From contig CAYWNA010000020.1 in assembly GCA_964459305.1 (NCBI GenBank), positions 1-64,000 of the forward strand: 64,000 nt of DNA. Direction: 5' to 3'. This document shows, one piece after another, positions 19,901-28,549 of the stretch; the first letter of the stretch is position 1, and each line of letters begins with the position of its first letter. This stretch comes from CAYWNA01 sp964459305. GTDB lineage: Bacteria > Planctomycetota > Planctomycetia > Pirellulales > Pirellulaceae. The translations under genes and the position numbers were made by a program. The notes beneath the pieces were generated by a model, which was not told where the DNA came from, made no database searches, and worked only from the letters and a program-made list of their open reading frames with translations.

Positions 19901-20247
19901 GCGTTTGGGTCACGTACGAAGTGCTGAGGAACACGTTGGACTTCAACCTTGGCACGATGCAGCTTGACACCGAGGGGATGTGGATCGACCCGGGGCCCAT
20001 CAGCCCCGAACAGGGGTATCCGGGCATTGGCGGTGACAGACCATGCTGGCCGGGCGACATGGTCATGCCGGCCGGCACTTCTATCGAGGTAACCGACTGC
20101 TGGGACACTGAACCGATCGAGGTCGTCTCGCCGATTGCTGGCGCGCCGCTGGCCGATCCCCCCGTGCTGCAACCTGAATCCGACTCCGGACCTGTGACCG
20201 AAGCCGAACCGCTGTTGCTACCAGCGCCCGAGCCGCGTGGCGATTGA
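16963..20247 (+). CDS. Giant outer-membrane efflux (TolC)-type lipoprotein
   Basis: The 1094-residue protein starts at ATG 16963 (GGAGG at 16952-16956, 6 nt spacing), which gives a lipoprotein signal ending in the lipobox VTAGC (Cys30); the longer frame from 16858 has no signal. The first half (nt 17370-18290) and last part (nt 19380-19960) resemble the two repeats of outer-membrane efflux proteins: helical stretches such as YLSALDVSFERFRFDTQFFG, LNFALVQPLLRG, LLMNLQELLTTIPENSESVV and YRQSLIEYQQSRRTYYAFQD. Two insertions are unusual: a Gly-rich loop (nt 17925-18010) and a charged helical insertion of ~330 residues (nt 18300-19300). Typical TolC proteins are ~450-500 residues. No pump gene is adjacent. 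Confidence 0.82.
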   Translation: MKAHGLMNDGVRRTRAWVTLLALAVVTAGCHRAYYREQADDEAYSLIAEKANHPHWALNDYQIEVDPASRMFDPFDRDRPPMPPDDPESHEYMHRVDGKRGYPHWHENGDTEHVENPYWQDYLPLDEDGVLVLDARTAMHLALLHSRDFQSQLEELYLSALDVSFERFRFDTQFFGGYTVDYNADGPLRGTNGSQSVLTAATLPTQLQGIRANKFFTTGSDLVVGLANSLVWQFSGPDTYTPSTVLNFALVQPLLRGPLPGGGGRDRVMERLTLAERTLLANVRQMERFRRGFNLEIMTGVDAGQGPSRRGGVFGAGFEGFTGVGGGFGGVGGGGGGFAAGGGTGAGQAGGFMGLLQSEQEIRNQEDNLTALRSNYFRLLMNLQELLTTIPENSESVVRQRLQVAQSRQAVLNAESRLINSKAAYQSQLDRYKLTLGLPPQICVRIEDPMLDRVNLIDPEIRPIQKQIAEVQEKAGDIILDILPQHGEQQLVWNDQSAERLLELRAFLDELEDICGQLMDGDDAQIRRVRVDGLKLGHKLEEVLRLAIEHSGEGDTDDAKFGELERDADLLGRVLGKIEGDENWLDGLEGFNRLRDSVIDTRRVRQQITAGGIVEIDWMRIDSNPWTRDLYRRHRDAVQAMNEATDAERPAAASQIADQLQQEIQPHVDRYQQIVEDNPWVIELDRWRTTPDEIEATAGEEKLIEIRRLKRLLAQFVDMLIDAPVRFNALPDKVRDYQQKIDALVADGPSLDADGLIARFRSDISPVIPQELVDLANNVLELSLVQARDRAETVSLIHVDLHPAAALDIARANRRDWMNARASLVDSWRLIEFNADQLESTLDVVFSGDITNRDDNPFRFDAATGQLRAGLEFDAPLTRLSERNDYRQSLIEYQQSRRTYYAFQDQIASGLRDTMRTIQLNQKNFEIRREAVRMADLQIELNEDIRRIQEANRQPSGPTAARDAVSALGDLLTAQNDFLSVWVTYEVLRNTLDFNLGTMQLDTEGMWIDPGPISPEQGYPGIGGDRPCWPGDMVMPAGTSIEVTDCWDTEPIEVVSPIAGAPLADPPVLQPESDSGPVTEAEPLLLPAPEPRGD

Positions 20248-20422
20248 GCAACATCCTCCCGCCGTACACGTCGCTTTTCCTCAACGCGGATTCTGAATGT
20301 GGCGCGTCGGGGCGATGCGCAAGCGTCTGCAGCCGTTCGTATTGCGGCTTTTTCCGCCCAATGCCCTGCCCCCGCCGACACTCAAGCGGATTTGGCCCGT
20401 GCTTTGCAGTTGACGGCCCGTC

Positions 20423-21226
20423 ATGCAAACAAGTGAATTAGTGGAACTTGGCGCCTTGATCGCCATCAACGGACGGGCCTTTCTCCGAGGGCAGGAACGC
20501 CTTTCGGACGGCGGCATCAACGAGTATTGGTCGGCGGCCCGATCCCGGATCGACCGCTGGTGCCAGTCGCTCGTGACCTACCAACGGCAGATCATCGCGA
20601 GGCGGCACCAGCATGCCCGCATGTGGCGCCGAATCCCACCTGTTCTAGAAGAAGTATTCACCGGCGAGATATTGACTCGCGTGTGGACCGCCTTAGCGTG
20701 CGGGCACGATCAGCGAGAGGGTTCCAGTTACGTGTCGCCCGTCGTACGTAGCATCTTCATGGCTCACTTGGAGGCTCGCAATCGGGCTTTGACGGTGATG
20801 TTTCACGCCCAGGAGAATGATCTCGAAGAAGTTCTTGTGGTAAATCGACTTCGAGCCCTCAGCGAACGTTGGACGGACATGCTGTTGGCCCAACTCGTGC
20901 CGGACTGCGATATTGCGCGGGTCGCGTTCGACGAGAAGCGAGTGTACGATTTCGCTGACGACTTGCCGGACCATCGCAGCGTCTTGGACGACGATCAGAG
21001 GTGGCGGCTGATATACGCGTCGCTGAAAGCCGCATTCAAAAGCGGCGTGTCCAATGGTTCGCCCAACGCAGACCTGAACGCGCGAATTGCCTCCAGCATC
21101 TTGTTGTGTATTCGACCAGAACGATTCGAATCGACCGGCGCGTTCCGTTCGCTGTGGACGTTGCGAATGAATCACACAACCACCGATGCCCAGGCCATGA
21201 TCGACGAACTGCTGACGGTGAGTTAG
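20423..21226 (+). CDS. Hypothetical protein, mostly helical
   Basis: I do not recognise this 267-residue protein. It has no signal peptide or membrane segment and looks soluble and helical. Notable segments are WSAARSRIDRWCQSLVTYQR, IPPVLEEVFTGEILTRVWTA and a conserved-looking acidic stretch DLPDHRSVLDDDQRWRLIYA. It lies 175 bp after the efflux-type lipoprotein on the same strand and may share its transcript, though the gap allows a promoter. Coding character is supported by length, codon use like its neighbours, and no competing frame. Confidence 0.7.
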   Translation: MQTSELVELGALIAINGRAFLRGQERLSDGGINEYWSAARSRIDRWCQSLVTYQRQIIARRHQHARMWRRIPPVLEEVFTGEILTRVWTALACGHDQREGSSYVSPVVRSIFMAHLEARNRALTVMFHAQENDLEEVLVVNRLRALSERWTDMLLAQLVPDCDIARVAFDEKRVYDFADDLPDHRSVLDDDQRWRLIYASLKAAFKSGVSNGSPNADLNARIASSILLCIRPERFESTGAFRSLWTLRMNHTTTDAQAMIDELLTVS

Positions 21227-21250
21227 GGCGTCGCGGACGAGAGCACTCGC

Positions 21251-22435
21251 TCATAACAGACGCCGCAACGCCTTGACCAACAGATCGATGTCTTCGCGGC
21301 TGTTATACAGGTGGCACGAAACGCGAATCCAGCGGCGATCGTTCCACTGGACGATCGGCACTTCGATGGCGTAGTCACTCCATAACGTGCTCTGCAGGGT
21401 GACTGCATCGCCCGGTGGCAACGGAACGTGTGCCATGCTGCCGTACCAAAGTGGCGAGTCCGGCACGATTGGCTCAGCATCGACCAGGTCGACGAGTCTT
21501 TCGCGTGCGTATCTGGCGAGTTCGTGTGTGACTTCGCGGAATTTCGCTTCCCCGAATCCACGAAGGAAGTCGATCGCTACCGGAACGGAAAAGTAGGCGG
21601 AAGGGTCTCGCGTGCCGCTCCAAATGAACTCGTCGCTCCAAGCCTCGACGGAATTCGGCAAAAGGCGTCCCCAGCTCAACAGCGGCGGCTGAATGTCGCT
21701 GTGATGTGACGGAGCGACGTGCAGAAAACCGCTGCCAAACGGGGCGCATAGCCATTTATGACAGCTCGCGCAATAGAAGTCGCACCCCAAACGGTCCAGA
21801 CTCAGCGGCAATTGGGCCAGCGCGTGAGGGCCGTCGATGCACACTCGTATGCCACGACGTTGGGCTTCTCTGACGATCTGTTCGACGGGCAAAATGATCG
21901 CCGTGGGCGATGTGATGTGACTGACGATCAGCAAACGTGTCTGCTCGGTGGTCGCGGCGAAAATCGCGTCCACCACCTGTTCGGCTGATTGGATCGGCAG
22001 CGGCAACTGGGCGATCCGCGGTTCCTTTGCGCCCGCCCGCTGGGTCGCTCGCTGCCAGATTCGCGTCACCGCGCCGTACTCGTGATCCGTCAGTACGACC
22101 TCATCGCCCCGCTCCAAAACGAAACTCTCCGCAACGATGTTCATCGCGGCGGTCGCGTTTTCCACGAATACCAGATTCCGTTCATCCGACCCGACAAACT
22201 CGGCCAAACGGCGTCGCGCACCAGCCCAAGTTTCCTCGTACTTGCGCATGAAAAAATCCATGGGCTGCCGGTACAAACTCTCCTGCCAAATGTGTCGCGC
22301 CGCCTTGACGGGCCGAGGTGGGAGGCCGAATGACCCATGATTCAGATACGTTACCCCTGGGCTGAGATCCCACTGGTCATTCCACCATTGGGAACCATCG
22401 GGCTCCGTAATTCTGGATGCTTTCTTGACTGCCAT
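21251..22435 (-). CDS. Class V aminotransferase, isopenicillin-N epimerase-like
   Basis: The 394-residue PLP enzyme has a fold-type I layout. YLNHGSFGLPPRPV (residues 30-43) is the N-terminal motif of the isopenicillin N epimerase / cysteine desulfurase-like group. VFVENATAAMN binds the cofactor, D201 in VCIDGPHALAQLPL contacts the PLP pyridine, and K227 in CASCHKWLCAPFGSGFL forms the Schiff base. Family members include epimerases, desulfurases and selenocysteine lyases, so the substrate stays open. It is convergent with the gene at 20.4 kb (24-bp gap) and divergent from the vWA protein upstream (67 bp). Confidence 0.87.
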   Translation of the reverse strand: MAVKKASRITEPDGSQWWNDQWDLSPGVTYLNHGSFGLPPRPVKAARHIWQESLYRQPMDFFMRKYEETWAGARRRLAEFVGSDERNLVFVENATAAMNIVAESFVLERGDEVVLTDHEYGAVTRIWQRATQRAGAKEPRIAQLPLPIQSAEQVVDAIFAATTEQTRLLIVSHITSPTAIILPVEQIVREAQRRGIRVCIDGPHALAQLPLSLDRLGCDFYCASCHKWLCAPFGSGFLHVAPSHHSDIQPPLLSWGRLLPNSVEAWSDEFIWSGTRDPSAYFSVPVAIDFLRGFGEAKFREVTHELARYARERLVDLVDAEPIVPDSPLWYGSMAHVPLPPGDAVTLQSTLWSDYAIEVPIVQWNDRRWIRVSCHLYNSREDIDLLVKALRRLL

Positions 22436-22502
22436 GGTCGATTTGTTGACAATTCAAGGTTGTGATTCGTACTTAACTTACCATTTCTGCTTCCGTGTGG
22501 CG

Positions 22503-23738
22503 ATGAGCGTCGACGCCAAGTATGCCGATCCAGCCGCTGATTCGCTCCCGGCCAGCCATGACAGTTTTTTCCGTTCGCTGGCCGAGGCGAACGTACGGAT
22601 CCAATTGGTCGACGACGATCAGATCGAATCTCAGCTTGCCCGATCCGAGCGGTGGCGCTACCCGGATTGGCCAGTTGTCTGTGGAGCCGCGGATAAACGT
22701 CGGGAAAAAAGGAGTCGAGGCCAGACGGAAGTCGTCCACATCGAGGCGAGTGAATCTGAGACGCCTCCGTCGCCCGTTTGGCCGGCTCTGCTGCGTCGCT
22801 ATTGGGCTGGTGGGCTGGTCAGTGTCGTCCTGCATGCCACGCTCGTGATCACGCTGGGCGTGCATGCGATCCAGGCCACTTGCCAGAACGACGATAACGT
22901 GCTGTACGTGATAAGCGACGGTCGCCCGAGCGATCGAGTCGATCGCCTGCAAGTCCTGGAAATCTCGGTCCCCAGTTCCGTCCGCGTTCAAGCTTCCGGA
23001 CAATTCTCCTCCCCGTCATCGGCCCCTTCGGCCAGACAAGACCCGGGTGCGATGCCGCCGGCGGTCTCGCTTGCCACATTCGCGGATCGCTCGTCCGGTC
23101 CCGTGGGTGACGTCCATGCGTTGTTTGGCCAGGACGGGAAGGGGTTGGCCGCCGCCGGCCCCGGCGACGACGGCGCCCAGTTCTTTGGCGTGCGGGCTAC
23201 GGGAAACAGGTTCGTGTTCATCGTTGACTGCTCGCGCAGTATGACCGGCACAAAGTGGGAGGACGCTTCACGGGAATTGCTGTCGGCGGTGGAACGGTTG
23301 GGTGCCGACAAGTCGTTTTACGTCATTTTCTTCGACGGCGAATCACACCCCATGTTTGATTCCAAGTCGCCTGAAACCGACCTGTTGCCGGCAACGGACG
23401 AAAACCTGGAACGCTTCCGCCAGTGGCTGGCAACCGTTGAGTTAGGGTATCACACGCGGCCTACGGCGTCAGTGCGGTTCGCTCTGACGCTGAAACCGCA
23501 CGCGATCTATTTGCTGTCCGACGGTGAATTCGAGGATCAGACAGCCGCCCTTCTGCGCGAGAAGAACCTCGTTCGCCAAGAAGGCCGGCGCGTACCGCAA
23601 GCGATTGTTCACACGATCGGATTCCACAGCCGCCACGGACAGCAGGTGCTTCGGCGCATCGCCAAAGAACACGGCGGCAGATACGTTTTCGTGCCCCCGC
23701 CGCAGTTGGCCAACGTGACACAGGATCGCGGTCCCTGA
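22503..23738 (+). CDS. Membrane-anchored vWA-domain protein
   Basis: The 411-residue protein starts at ATG 22503; a longer frame from 22425 would overlap the divergent aminotransferase start. An N-terminal cytoplasmic part (~110 residues) precedes one membrane helix, GLVSVVLHATLVITLGVHAI. A Ser/Pro-rich linker leads to a vWA domain: NRFVFIVDCSRSMTGTKWED with an intact DxSxS metal site, FYVIFFDGESHPMF, HAIYLLSDGEFEDQ and IVHTIGFHSRHGQQVLRRIA. The topology puts the vWA domain in the periplasm. The partner is unknown. The 3' end converges on nadE with a 14-bp gap. Confidence 0.85.
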   Translation: MSVDAKYADPAADSLPASHDSFFRSLAEANVRIQLVDDDQIESQLARSERWRYPDWPVVCGAADKRREKRSRGQTEVVHIEASESETPPSPVWPALLRRYWAGGLVSVVLHATLVITLGVHAIQATCQNDDNVLYVISDGRPSDRVDRLQVLEISVPSSVRVQASGQFSSPSSAPSARQDPGAMPPAVSLATFADRSSGPVGDVHALFGQDGKGLAAAGPGDDGAQFFGVRATGNRFVFIVDCSRSMTGTKWEDASRELLSAVERLGADKSFYVIFFDGESHPMFDSKSPETDLLPATDENLERFRQWLATVELGYHTRPTASVRFALTLKPHAIYLLSDGEFEDQTAALLREKNLVRQEGRRVPQAIVHTIGFHSRHGQQVLRRIAKEHGGRYVFVPPPQLANVTQDRGP

Positions 23739-23752
23739 GCTGAGTGCTCGTT

Positions 23753-25738
23753 CTATTCGTGCACGTGCGCCCGCAACTCATCCAGCTCGCGTTCGAATCC
23801 ACCGGATAGAATCGGGAATCGGCACCAGGTTTTGGGATCCAGGTTTTCGTCGTCCAAATGGAAAGACGGCGCGTAGCGTTCCCGTTTCCATTGGTTCCGG
23901 CACCAGAGTTGGAAAAAACGCTCTATCCACAGCCCCAGTTGTTCCCGCGAGTAGTCCCAGTCGTGGGCTTCCATGCGGCTGAGTACTTCCAGCGGGCTCA
24001 GCTTGTCGCGTATTGCGGCACGCTCGATCTCGTCAAGTACCTCGTAGGGCATTAGGTCGTCTTCGTCGGTCTGCCCGGCCTCTTGCGGGCGCAATTCGGC
24101 GGTGGGTTGCTGCTGGTTGACCTTTGCAAGTGCGGGCAGAGCCCCGATTCCTTCTGGCCCGTGTTGCTCCATCCAGCGTAGCCACTGCCGCAGGTACGCC
24201 TTGTCGATGCCCGCGATCGGCGACAAACCACCGCAGGTATCCCCGTCCATCGTGGCGTAGCCCGCCGCCGCTTCGCTGCGGTTGCTAGTGGCCAGCAACA
24301 GCGCGCCGCGGATATTGGCTAGCAGCCAGACACTTGGCGCACGGGCGCGGGCCTGGATGTTCTGCAACGCAATATCGTCTTGGTCCCATGTGAGCGGCCT
24401 TCCGATCGCGTCGGAGACCACTGAGACGTAATTCTGCACTAACTCGTCCACTTCGAAACGATAGAACTCGGCACCGATCGCTTCGGCAACGCCGCGTGAT
24501 GCGTCGAAAGTGACTTGCGAGCTGTTTCGAGTGGCTTGGTACACACAGGTCAACAGCCCGCGAACCAACTCGCGCATATCGGTGGAGGCAATTCCGGGGA
24601 GGTACGAGAGCTTGGCGACGAAATCGTCGTTACCCAATTCCGCGATGCCCAGCCGAACCAACGTTGCGGCGAGGATTGCGACCGTCGCCGAATCGGCGCC
24701 GCCACTGAGCGATACGACAAACCCGCACGACCTGCTCTTCCGCATATAGTCGAACAGTCCCAACGACACCGCGCGGGCGAATTCCTCTTCTTTGACGTGA
24801 GGACCGTCTTCCCAAGCAGGCGTTTCAGTCTTGGGTTTTTCCAGACCGATTTGGGGAAATTCGAATTCGGTGGCGGCATAGGCTGTATGCTGGCTTCCCA
24901 CGTCGACGCGAAAACTGCCCCTTCGCGCGCGGTTCATCCTGGTGGCATGCAAGTCGACAACTGCCGTAATGACGTTATAGTCGGCGAACGAGAATCGCGG
25001 ACCAATCGCCGCCATTTCGCCGGCAGTGGCGATCATCGCATCCCCGTCGTAGATCGCCCGGCCTGCTTCGTTGCCCAACAGATTGGCGTAGACGTAAGTC
25101 ACGCTGAAGGCCCGCGATCCTTCTAGAACGAAACGCCTGCGAACTTGATGCTTGCCGAAAGCGAAATGGCTGGCGCTGGGATTCAGGATGATGTCCACAT
25201 TTCGCCGAGCCAGTGTGGCGCCCGGACGATTGCCCACCCACGCATCCTCGCAGATCTCAAAACCCAGAAGCACGTCGCCGCAGTTAAAAACGAGATCCCC
25301 CAGAGGGTATTGCCGGCCGCCGACTTCCGTTTCGGCACAAACCTGCTCCGGCCATGGCTTGAACCATCGCGGCTCGTAGTGGATTCCTTCGTTGGCCAGA
25401 TTCTGCTTGGCCACGAAGCCAAGGATTCGACCGTCCGCGGCAAGACAGGCCGTGTTGAACAGTCCGCCACGATGCAGAAGCGGCAGCCCCACGGACACGA
25501 TCATGCCCTCGGTCTCTGGTAGGATCTCCTGCAGGACCTCCAAGGCGGTTTGCTGCACGCCGGGCGACTGGAAGGCGTCCTCGCAACCGTAGCCGGTGAT
25601 GCACAACTCCGGCAGGCACAGCACGGATACTCTGCGATCCCGGGCAGCCCGGATCGCGGCAACGATGTGCGACTTGTTCTCCTCCCAGGCCAACGCGGTC
25701 TGGTTCAGCACAGCAGCAGCAACTTTGATAAGCTTCAT
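23753..25738 (-). CDS. nadE: Glutamine-dependent NAD+ synthetase
   Basis: The 661-residue protein makes NAD+ from deamido-NAD+ with glutamine as nitrogen donor. The N-terminal nitrilase-type glutaminase has the triad E44 (LPELCITGYG), K111 (FVAKQNLANEG) and C163 (GFEICEDAW). The C-terminal synthetase has the ATP-pyrophosphatase loop SLSGGADSA (343-351) and later NIRGALLLATSNRSEAAAGY and DGDTCGGLSPI. The length and two-domain order match the long, glutaminase-fused NadE. The start is ATG 25738. With pncA at 8.8 kb the window holds two steps of the nicotinamide-to-NAD route. Confidence 0.95.
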   Translation of the reverse strand: MKLIKVAAAVLNQTALAWEENKSHIVAAIRAARDRRVSVLCLPELCITGYGCEDAFQSPGVQQTALEVLQEILPETEGMIVSVGLPLLHRGGLFNTACLAADGRILGFVAKQNLANEGIHYEPRWFKPWPEQVCAETEVGGRQYPLGDLVFNCGDVLLGFEICEDAWVGNRPGATLARRNVDIILNPSASHFAFGKHQVRRRFVLEGSRAFSVTYVYANLLGNEAGRAIYDGDAMIATAGEMAAIGPRFSFADYNVITAVVDLHATRMNRARRGSFRVDVGSQHTAYAATEFEFPQIGLEKPKTETPAWEDGPHVKEEEFARAVSLGLFDYMRKSRSCGFVVSLSGGADSATVAILAATLVRLGIAELGNDDFVAKLSYLPGIASTDMRELVRGLLTCVYQATRNSSQVTFDASRGVAEAIGAEFYRFEVDELVQNYVSVVSDAIGRPLTWDQDDIALQNIQARARAPSVWLLANIRGALLLATSNRSEAAAGYATMDGDTCGGLSPIAGIDKAYLRQWLRWMEQHGPEGIGALPALAKVNQQQPTAELRPQEAGQTDEDDLMPYEVLDEIERAAIRDKLSPLEVLSRMEAHDWDYSREQLGLWIERFFQLWCRNQWKRERYAPSFHLDDENLDPKTWCRFPILSGGFERELDELRAHVHE

Positions 25739-25838
25739 CTCGACTCACACGCCGTATGGAAGGGTAGCCAAATCTGCCCTTAACATAACACACTTCGAAG
25801 TGATTGCACGCTGGGCGAGGCGTCTTCGGGCAGTCTTC

Positions 25839-25912
25839 GTTCGTAGTCCCGTGTTCCGACGGTCCCAGGACGATTGCGGCTGCCAAGACCGCCTAAAGGC
25901 GGGACTACGAAC
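25839..25912. repeat. Inverted repeat with 13-bp arms in the nadE-ribE gap
   Basis: GTTCGTAGTCCCG (25839-25851) is matched by its exact complement at 25900-25912; the right arm is preceded by GCCTAAAGGCG, itself a small palindrome. It is the only structure I see in the 395-bp gap 25739-26133. No riboswitch-like fold was recognised before the riboflavin synthase gene. It is probably a dispersed palindromic repeat. Confidence 0.7.
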
Positions 25913-26133
25913 ATTCCGGATGCGCCCGCCATCCCGGAGACCCGCATCGGTCAGGGCTTGCCCTAACGAGCCCAACAGGCCATGTTATGCTGCAGCGGGT
26001 CGAAAGAGATATCGTTTAACCGCAAGCCGCGAGGCGTACGCGACCCTGCCACGCGCACACGCCTCCCGCTTGCGACAAAACGAGCAGAGGCTCTGATCTA
26101 CGAATAACTTGGTCGCTTAGAGGAAACAGCGTT

Positions 26134-26751
26134 ATGTTCAGTGGAATCGTCGAACGTATGGGCACGGTACGGCGGATCATTTCCGATCCACCGGGCGTGA
26201 GATTGGTAATCGAGTCGGAAGAAATTGCTCGCGACACCGGTATCGGGGACAGCATCTCCGTGAACGGCTGTTGTCTGACGGCGGTCGAAGTGGACGACAA
26301 GACTTTCGGATTCGACGCCGGCGCCGAAACGCTCAGTCGCACGAACTTGGGGAAACTCAAAGAAGGCAGTATGGTCAACCTGGAACGGTCGCTGAAGATC
26401 GGTGACGAGTTGGGGGGCCATTTCGTCACCGGCCATATCGATGCCGTTGGTCACCTGGACGAGCGCCTGGACGAGAAGGATTGGTCCACGTTTTGGTTTC
26501 GCATGCCCATGCGCCTAACGCGCCAAATGGCCGGCAAAGGCTCGATCGCCATCGATGGGGTCAGCTTGACGCTGGTCGACGTGGAAGACGAGCGGTTCAG
26601 CATCGCGCTAATCCCGCACACACTTCAAATCACCACCCTCGGGCGCTTGGTGAGCGGCGATCCGGTCAATTTGGAGACAGATGTCCTAGCCAAATACGTT
26701 GAGAAGCAATTGGCATGCGGCCCGGTGGATGCGGCACCAGAGCAGGGGTAA
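26134..26751 (+). CDS. ribE: Riboflavin synthase, alpha subunit
   Basis: The 205-residue enzyme dismutates two 6,7-dimethyl-8-ribityllumazines to riboflavin and ribityl-pyrimidine. Two tandem lumazine-binding barrels are visible: the first starts MFSGIVERMGTV with GDSISVNGCCLTAVEV, the second with GGHFVTGHIDAVG and GSIAIDGVSLTLVDV. LIPHTLQITTLG near the C-terminus is the conserved end motif. It starts at ATG 26134 after AGAGGAAA and is convergent with rplU. No other riboflavin genes are nearby. Confidence 0.95.
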   Translation: MFSGIVERMGTVRRIISDPPGVRLVIESEEIARDTGIGDSISVNGCCLTAVEVDDKTFGFDAGAETLSRTNLGKLKEGSMVNLERSLKIGDELGGHFVTGHIDAVGHLDERLDEKDWSTFWFRMPMRLTRQMAGKGSIAIDGVSLTLVDVEDERFSIALIPHTLQITTLGRLVSGDPVNLETDVLAKYVEKQLACGPVDAAPEQG

Positions 26752-26799
26752 AGATCGGTTGCATTTGGGGTGTTCACGAGGAGATGGGGCGCGACTCAG

Positions 26800-26820
26800 G
26801 TCCCGCCCAGTTCGCGGGAC
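26800..26820. terminator. Hairpin between convergent ribE and rplU
   Basis: GTCCCGC (26800-26806) and GCGGGAC (26814-26820) form a 7-bp GC-rich stem with a 7-nt loop, directly next to the rplU stop (26821-26823) and 48 bp after ribE. No U-tract follows on either strand, so it may be a 3'-end stabilising or weak bidirectional terminator hairpin. Confidence 0.45.
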
Positions 26821-27141
26821 TTACTCGGCGGCCGCGGCAATCTTGCTAATCCGGACCTTCGTGAAGAGTTGACGGTGGCCGGTTCGGCGTCGTGAATTCT
26901 TGCGCCGGCGAAGCTTCTGGACGTAAATCTTCTCGCCCTTCGTCGGACCGAGCACCTCAGCCGTCACAGTGGCACCATCCAGGGTCGGTTTTCCCAGCTT
27001 CAGACCGTCGTCGTCCGAGACGGCCAAAACCTTGTCGAGGGTCAACTCTTCCCCCGTATGGACGTCCCGATAGTCGAGTTCCAGCTCCTGTCCTTCCTCT
27101 ACTTTGTATTGTCGTCCGCCGTCTGCAATAATCGCGTACAT
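26821..27141 (-). CDS. rplU: 50S ribosomal protein L21
   Basis: The 106-residue protein of the large ribosomal subunit starts at ATG 27141 (AGGATC upstream); the frame open to 27294 carries no L21 homology before that Met. It has MYAIIADGGRQYKVEEGQEL at the N-terminus, LDKVLAVSDDDGLKLGKP in the middle, and the RNA-binding end KIYVQKLRRRKNSRRRTGHR then LFTKVRISKI, as in all L21 proteins. The usual partner rpmA (L27) is not downstream: ribE converges 69 bp away. Confidence 0.95.
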   Translation of the reverse strand: MYAIIADGGRQYKVEEGQELELDYRDVHTGEELTLDKVLAVSDDDGLKLGKPTLDGATVTAEVLGPTKGEKIYVQKLRRRKNSRRRTGHRQLFTKVRISKIAAAAE

Positions 27142-27363
27142 GTCTGATCCTGTCGGGAAACCTTGGTCTTGTATTCTTGAGCCTTCCACCGATTGGCATA
27201 CTCTTCCGAATTTGAAACTAATAATATTAGCCAAACGTGTCTCTCGTGTCGAGGCCCTCCCGCCTGCGATTCGACGATCGTACGTTGTTTGCACGAAAAA
27301 GGATATACACCGGGTCGACCTTCAACGCACAAAAGGCACAAAAGACGAAAGGCGAGTCTGACC

Positions 27364-28548
27364 ATGTACGGCACCATACAGCAACAATTGGTCGAACAGC
27401 TGAATGAGATACGCGACACCGGCCTGTACAAGGCCGAGCGGGTCATTACCACGCCGCAAGATGCTCGTATTCGCGTCGGCGATGGCCAGTCGGTGCTGAA
27501 CATGTGCGCGAACAACTACCTGGGCTTGGCCGAACATCCCGACGTGATCGCTGCTGCCCACGCGGCCCTCGATCGGTGGGGCTACGGTCTGGCGTCCGTT
27601 AGATTCATCTGCGGTACCCAGGCCGTTCACAAAGAACTGGAAGGCAAGATCAGCGAGTTTCTTGGAACGGAGAATACGATCCTGTACAGTTCCTGTTTCG
27701 ACGCCAACGGTGGGCTATTCGAAACGCTGCTCACCGCCGAGGACGCTGTGTTATCGGATGAACTGAACCACGCCAGCATCATCGACGGGGTTCGCTTGTG
27801 CAAGGCTGCACGGTTTCGGTACAAGAACAGCGACATGGCAGATCTAGAGGCGAAGCTGAAAGAGGCTGGATCCGCCCGTTTCCGCCTGATCGCCACCGAT
27901 GGCGTGTTCTCGATGGACGGATACATTGCGAAGCTGACGGACATCTGCGATCTGGCGGACAAGTACGATGCCATGGTCATGGTCGACGATTCCCACGCCG
28001 TTGGTTTCATGGGGCGTCAGGGCCGAGGTACGCACGAGTTTCGCGATGTCGTGGGCCGCGTTGATATACTGACGGGCACGCTAGGCAAAGCGCTTGGGGG
28101 AGCCAGCGGCGGCTATACCAGCGGTCGGCGAGAGATCATCGAGACGTTGCGCCAGCGATCCCGTCCATATTTATTCTCCAATTCGGTCGCTCCACCGATC
28201 GTGGCGGCATCGATCAGAGCGATCGAGTTGCTGTCCTCGTCCACGGAGCTGCGCGATCGGCTGGAGGCCAATACACGCTTTTTCCGGCAGGGCATGGCTG
28301 ATTCCGGCTTCGAGATTCTGCCCGGCGAGCACCCCATCGTACCGATCATGCTGGGCGATGCCGCGTTGGCAACAAGAATGGCCGACGCTATGCTGGCCAA
28401 GGGCGTATACGTGATTGGTTTTTCGTATCCGGTCGTTCCCAAAGGCAAGGCGCGGATTCGTACGCAGATTTCGGCGGCTCATTCCCGCGAGGACCTGGAA
28501 TTCGCGATCGAGACATTTTGCGAAGTGAAAAAGGAGTTGGGGCTGTAG
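27364..28548 (+). CDS. kbl: 2-amino-3-ketobutyrate CoA ligase (glycine C-acetyltransferase)
   Basis: The 394-residue alpha-oxoamine synthase, in threonine degradation, converts 2-amino-3-ketobutyrate and CoA to glycine and acetyl-CoA. It has LNMCANNYLGLAEHPDVIAA, GLASVRFICGTQAVHKELE, MVMVDDSHAVGFMGRQGRGT and the PLP lysine K242 in ILTGTLGKALGGASGGYTSG. The length and IRTQISAAHSREDLE end match Kbl rather than BioF or HemA. ATG 27364 is chosen; the 57 upstream in-frame codons have no homology. No threonine dehydrogenase gene is adjacent. The PIG-L gene starts 1 nt after the stop. Confidence 0.93.
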   Translation: MYGTIQQQLVEQLNEIRDTGLYKAERVITTPQDARIRVGDGQSVLNMCANNYLGLAEHPDVIAAAHAALDRWGYGLASVRFICGTQAVHKELEGKISEFLGTENTILYSSCFDANGGLFETLLTAEDAVLSDELNHASIIDGVRLCKAARFRYKNSDMADLEAKLKEAGSARFRLIATDGVFSMDGYIAKLTDICDLADKYDAMVMVDDSHAVGFMGRQGRGTHEFRDVVGRVDILTGTLGKALGGASGGYTSGRREIIETLRQRSRPYLFSNSVAPPIVAASIRAIELLSSSTELRDRLEANTRFFRQGMADSGFEILPGEHPIVPIMLGDAALATRMADAMLAKGVYVIGFSYPVVPKGKARIRTQISAAHSREDLEFAIETFCEVKKELGL

Positions 28549-28549
28549 G

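Noticed and set aside
22425..22502. Longer N-terminus for the vWA protein
   Set aside because: It would overlap the divergent aminotransferase start, and the extra residues are not protein-like; ATG 22503 is preferred.
26000..26133. Possible FMN riboswitch upstream of riboflavin synthase
   Set aside because: No conserved FMN-aptamer words or six-helix junction could be recognised in the leader.
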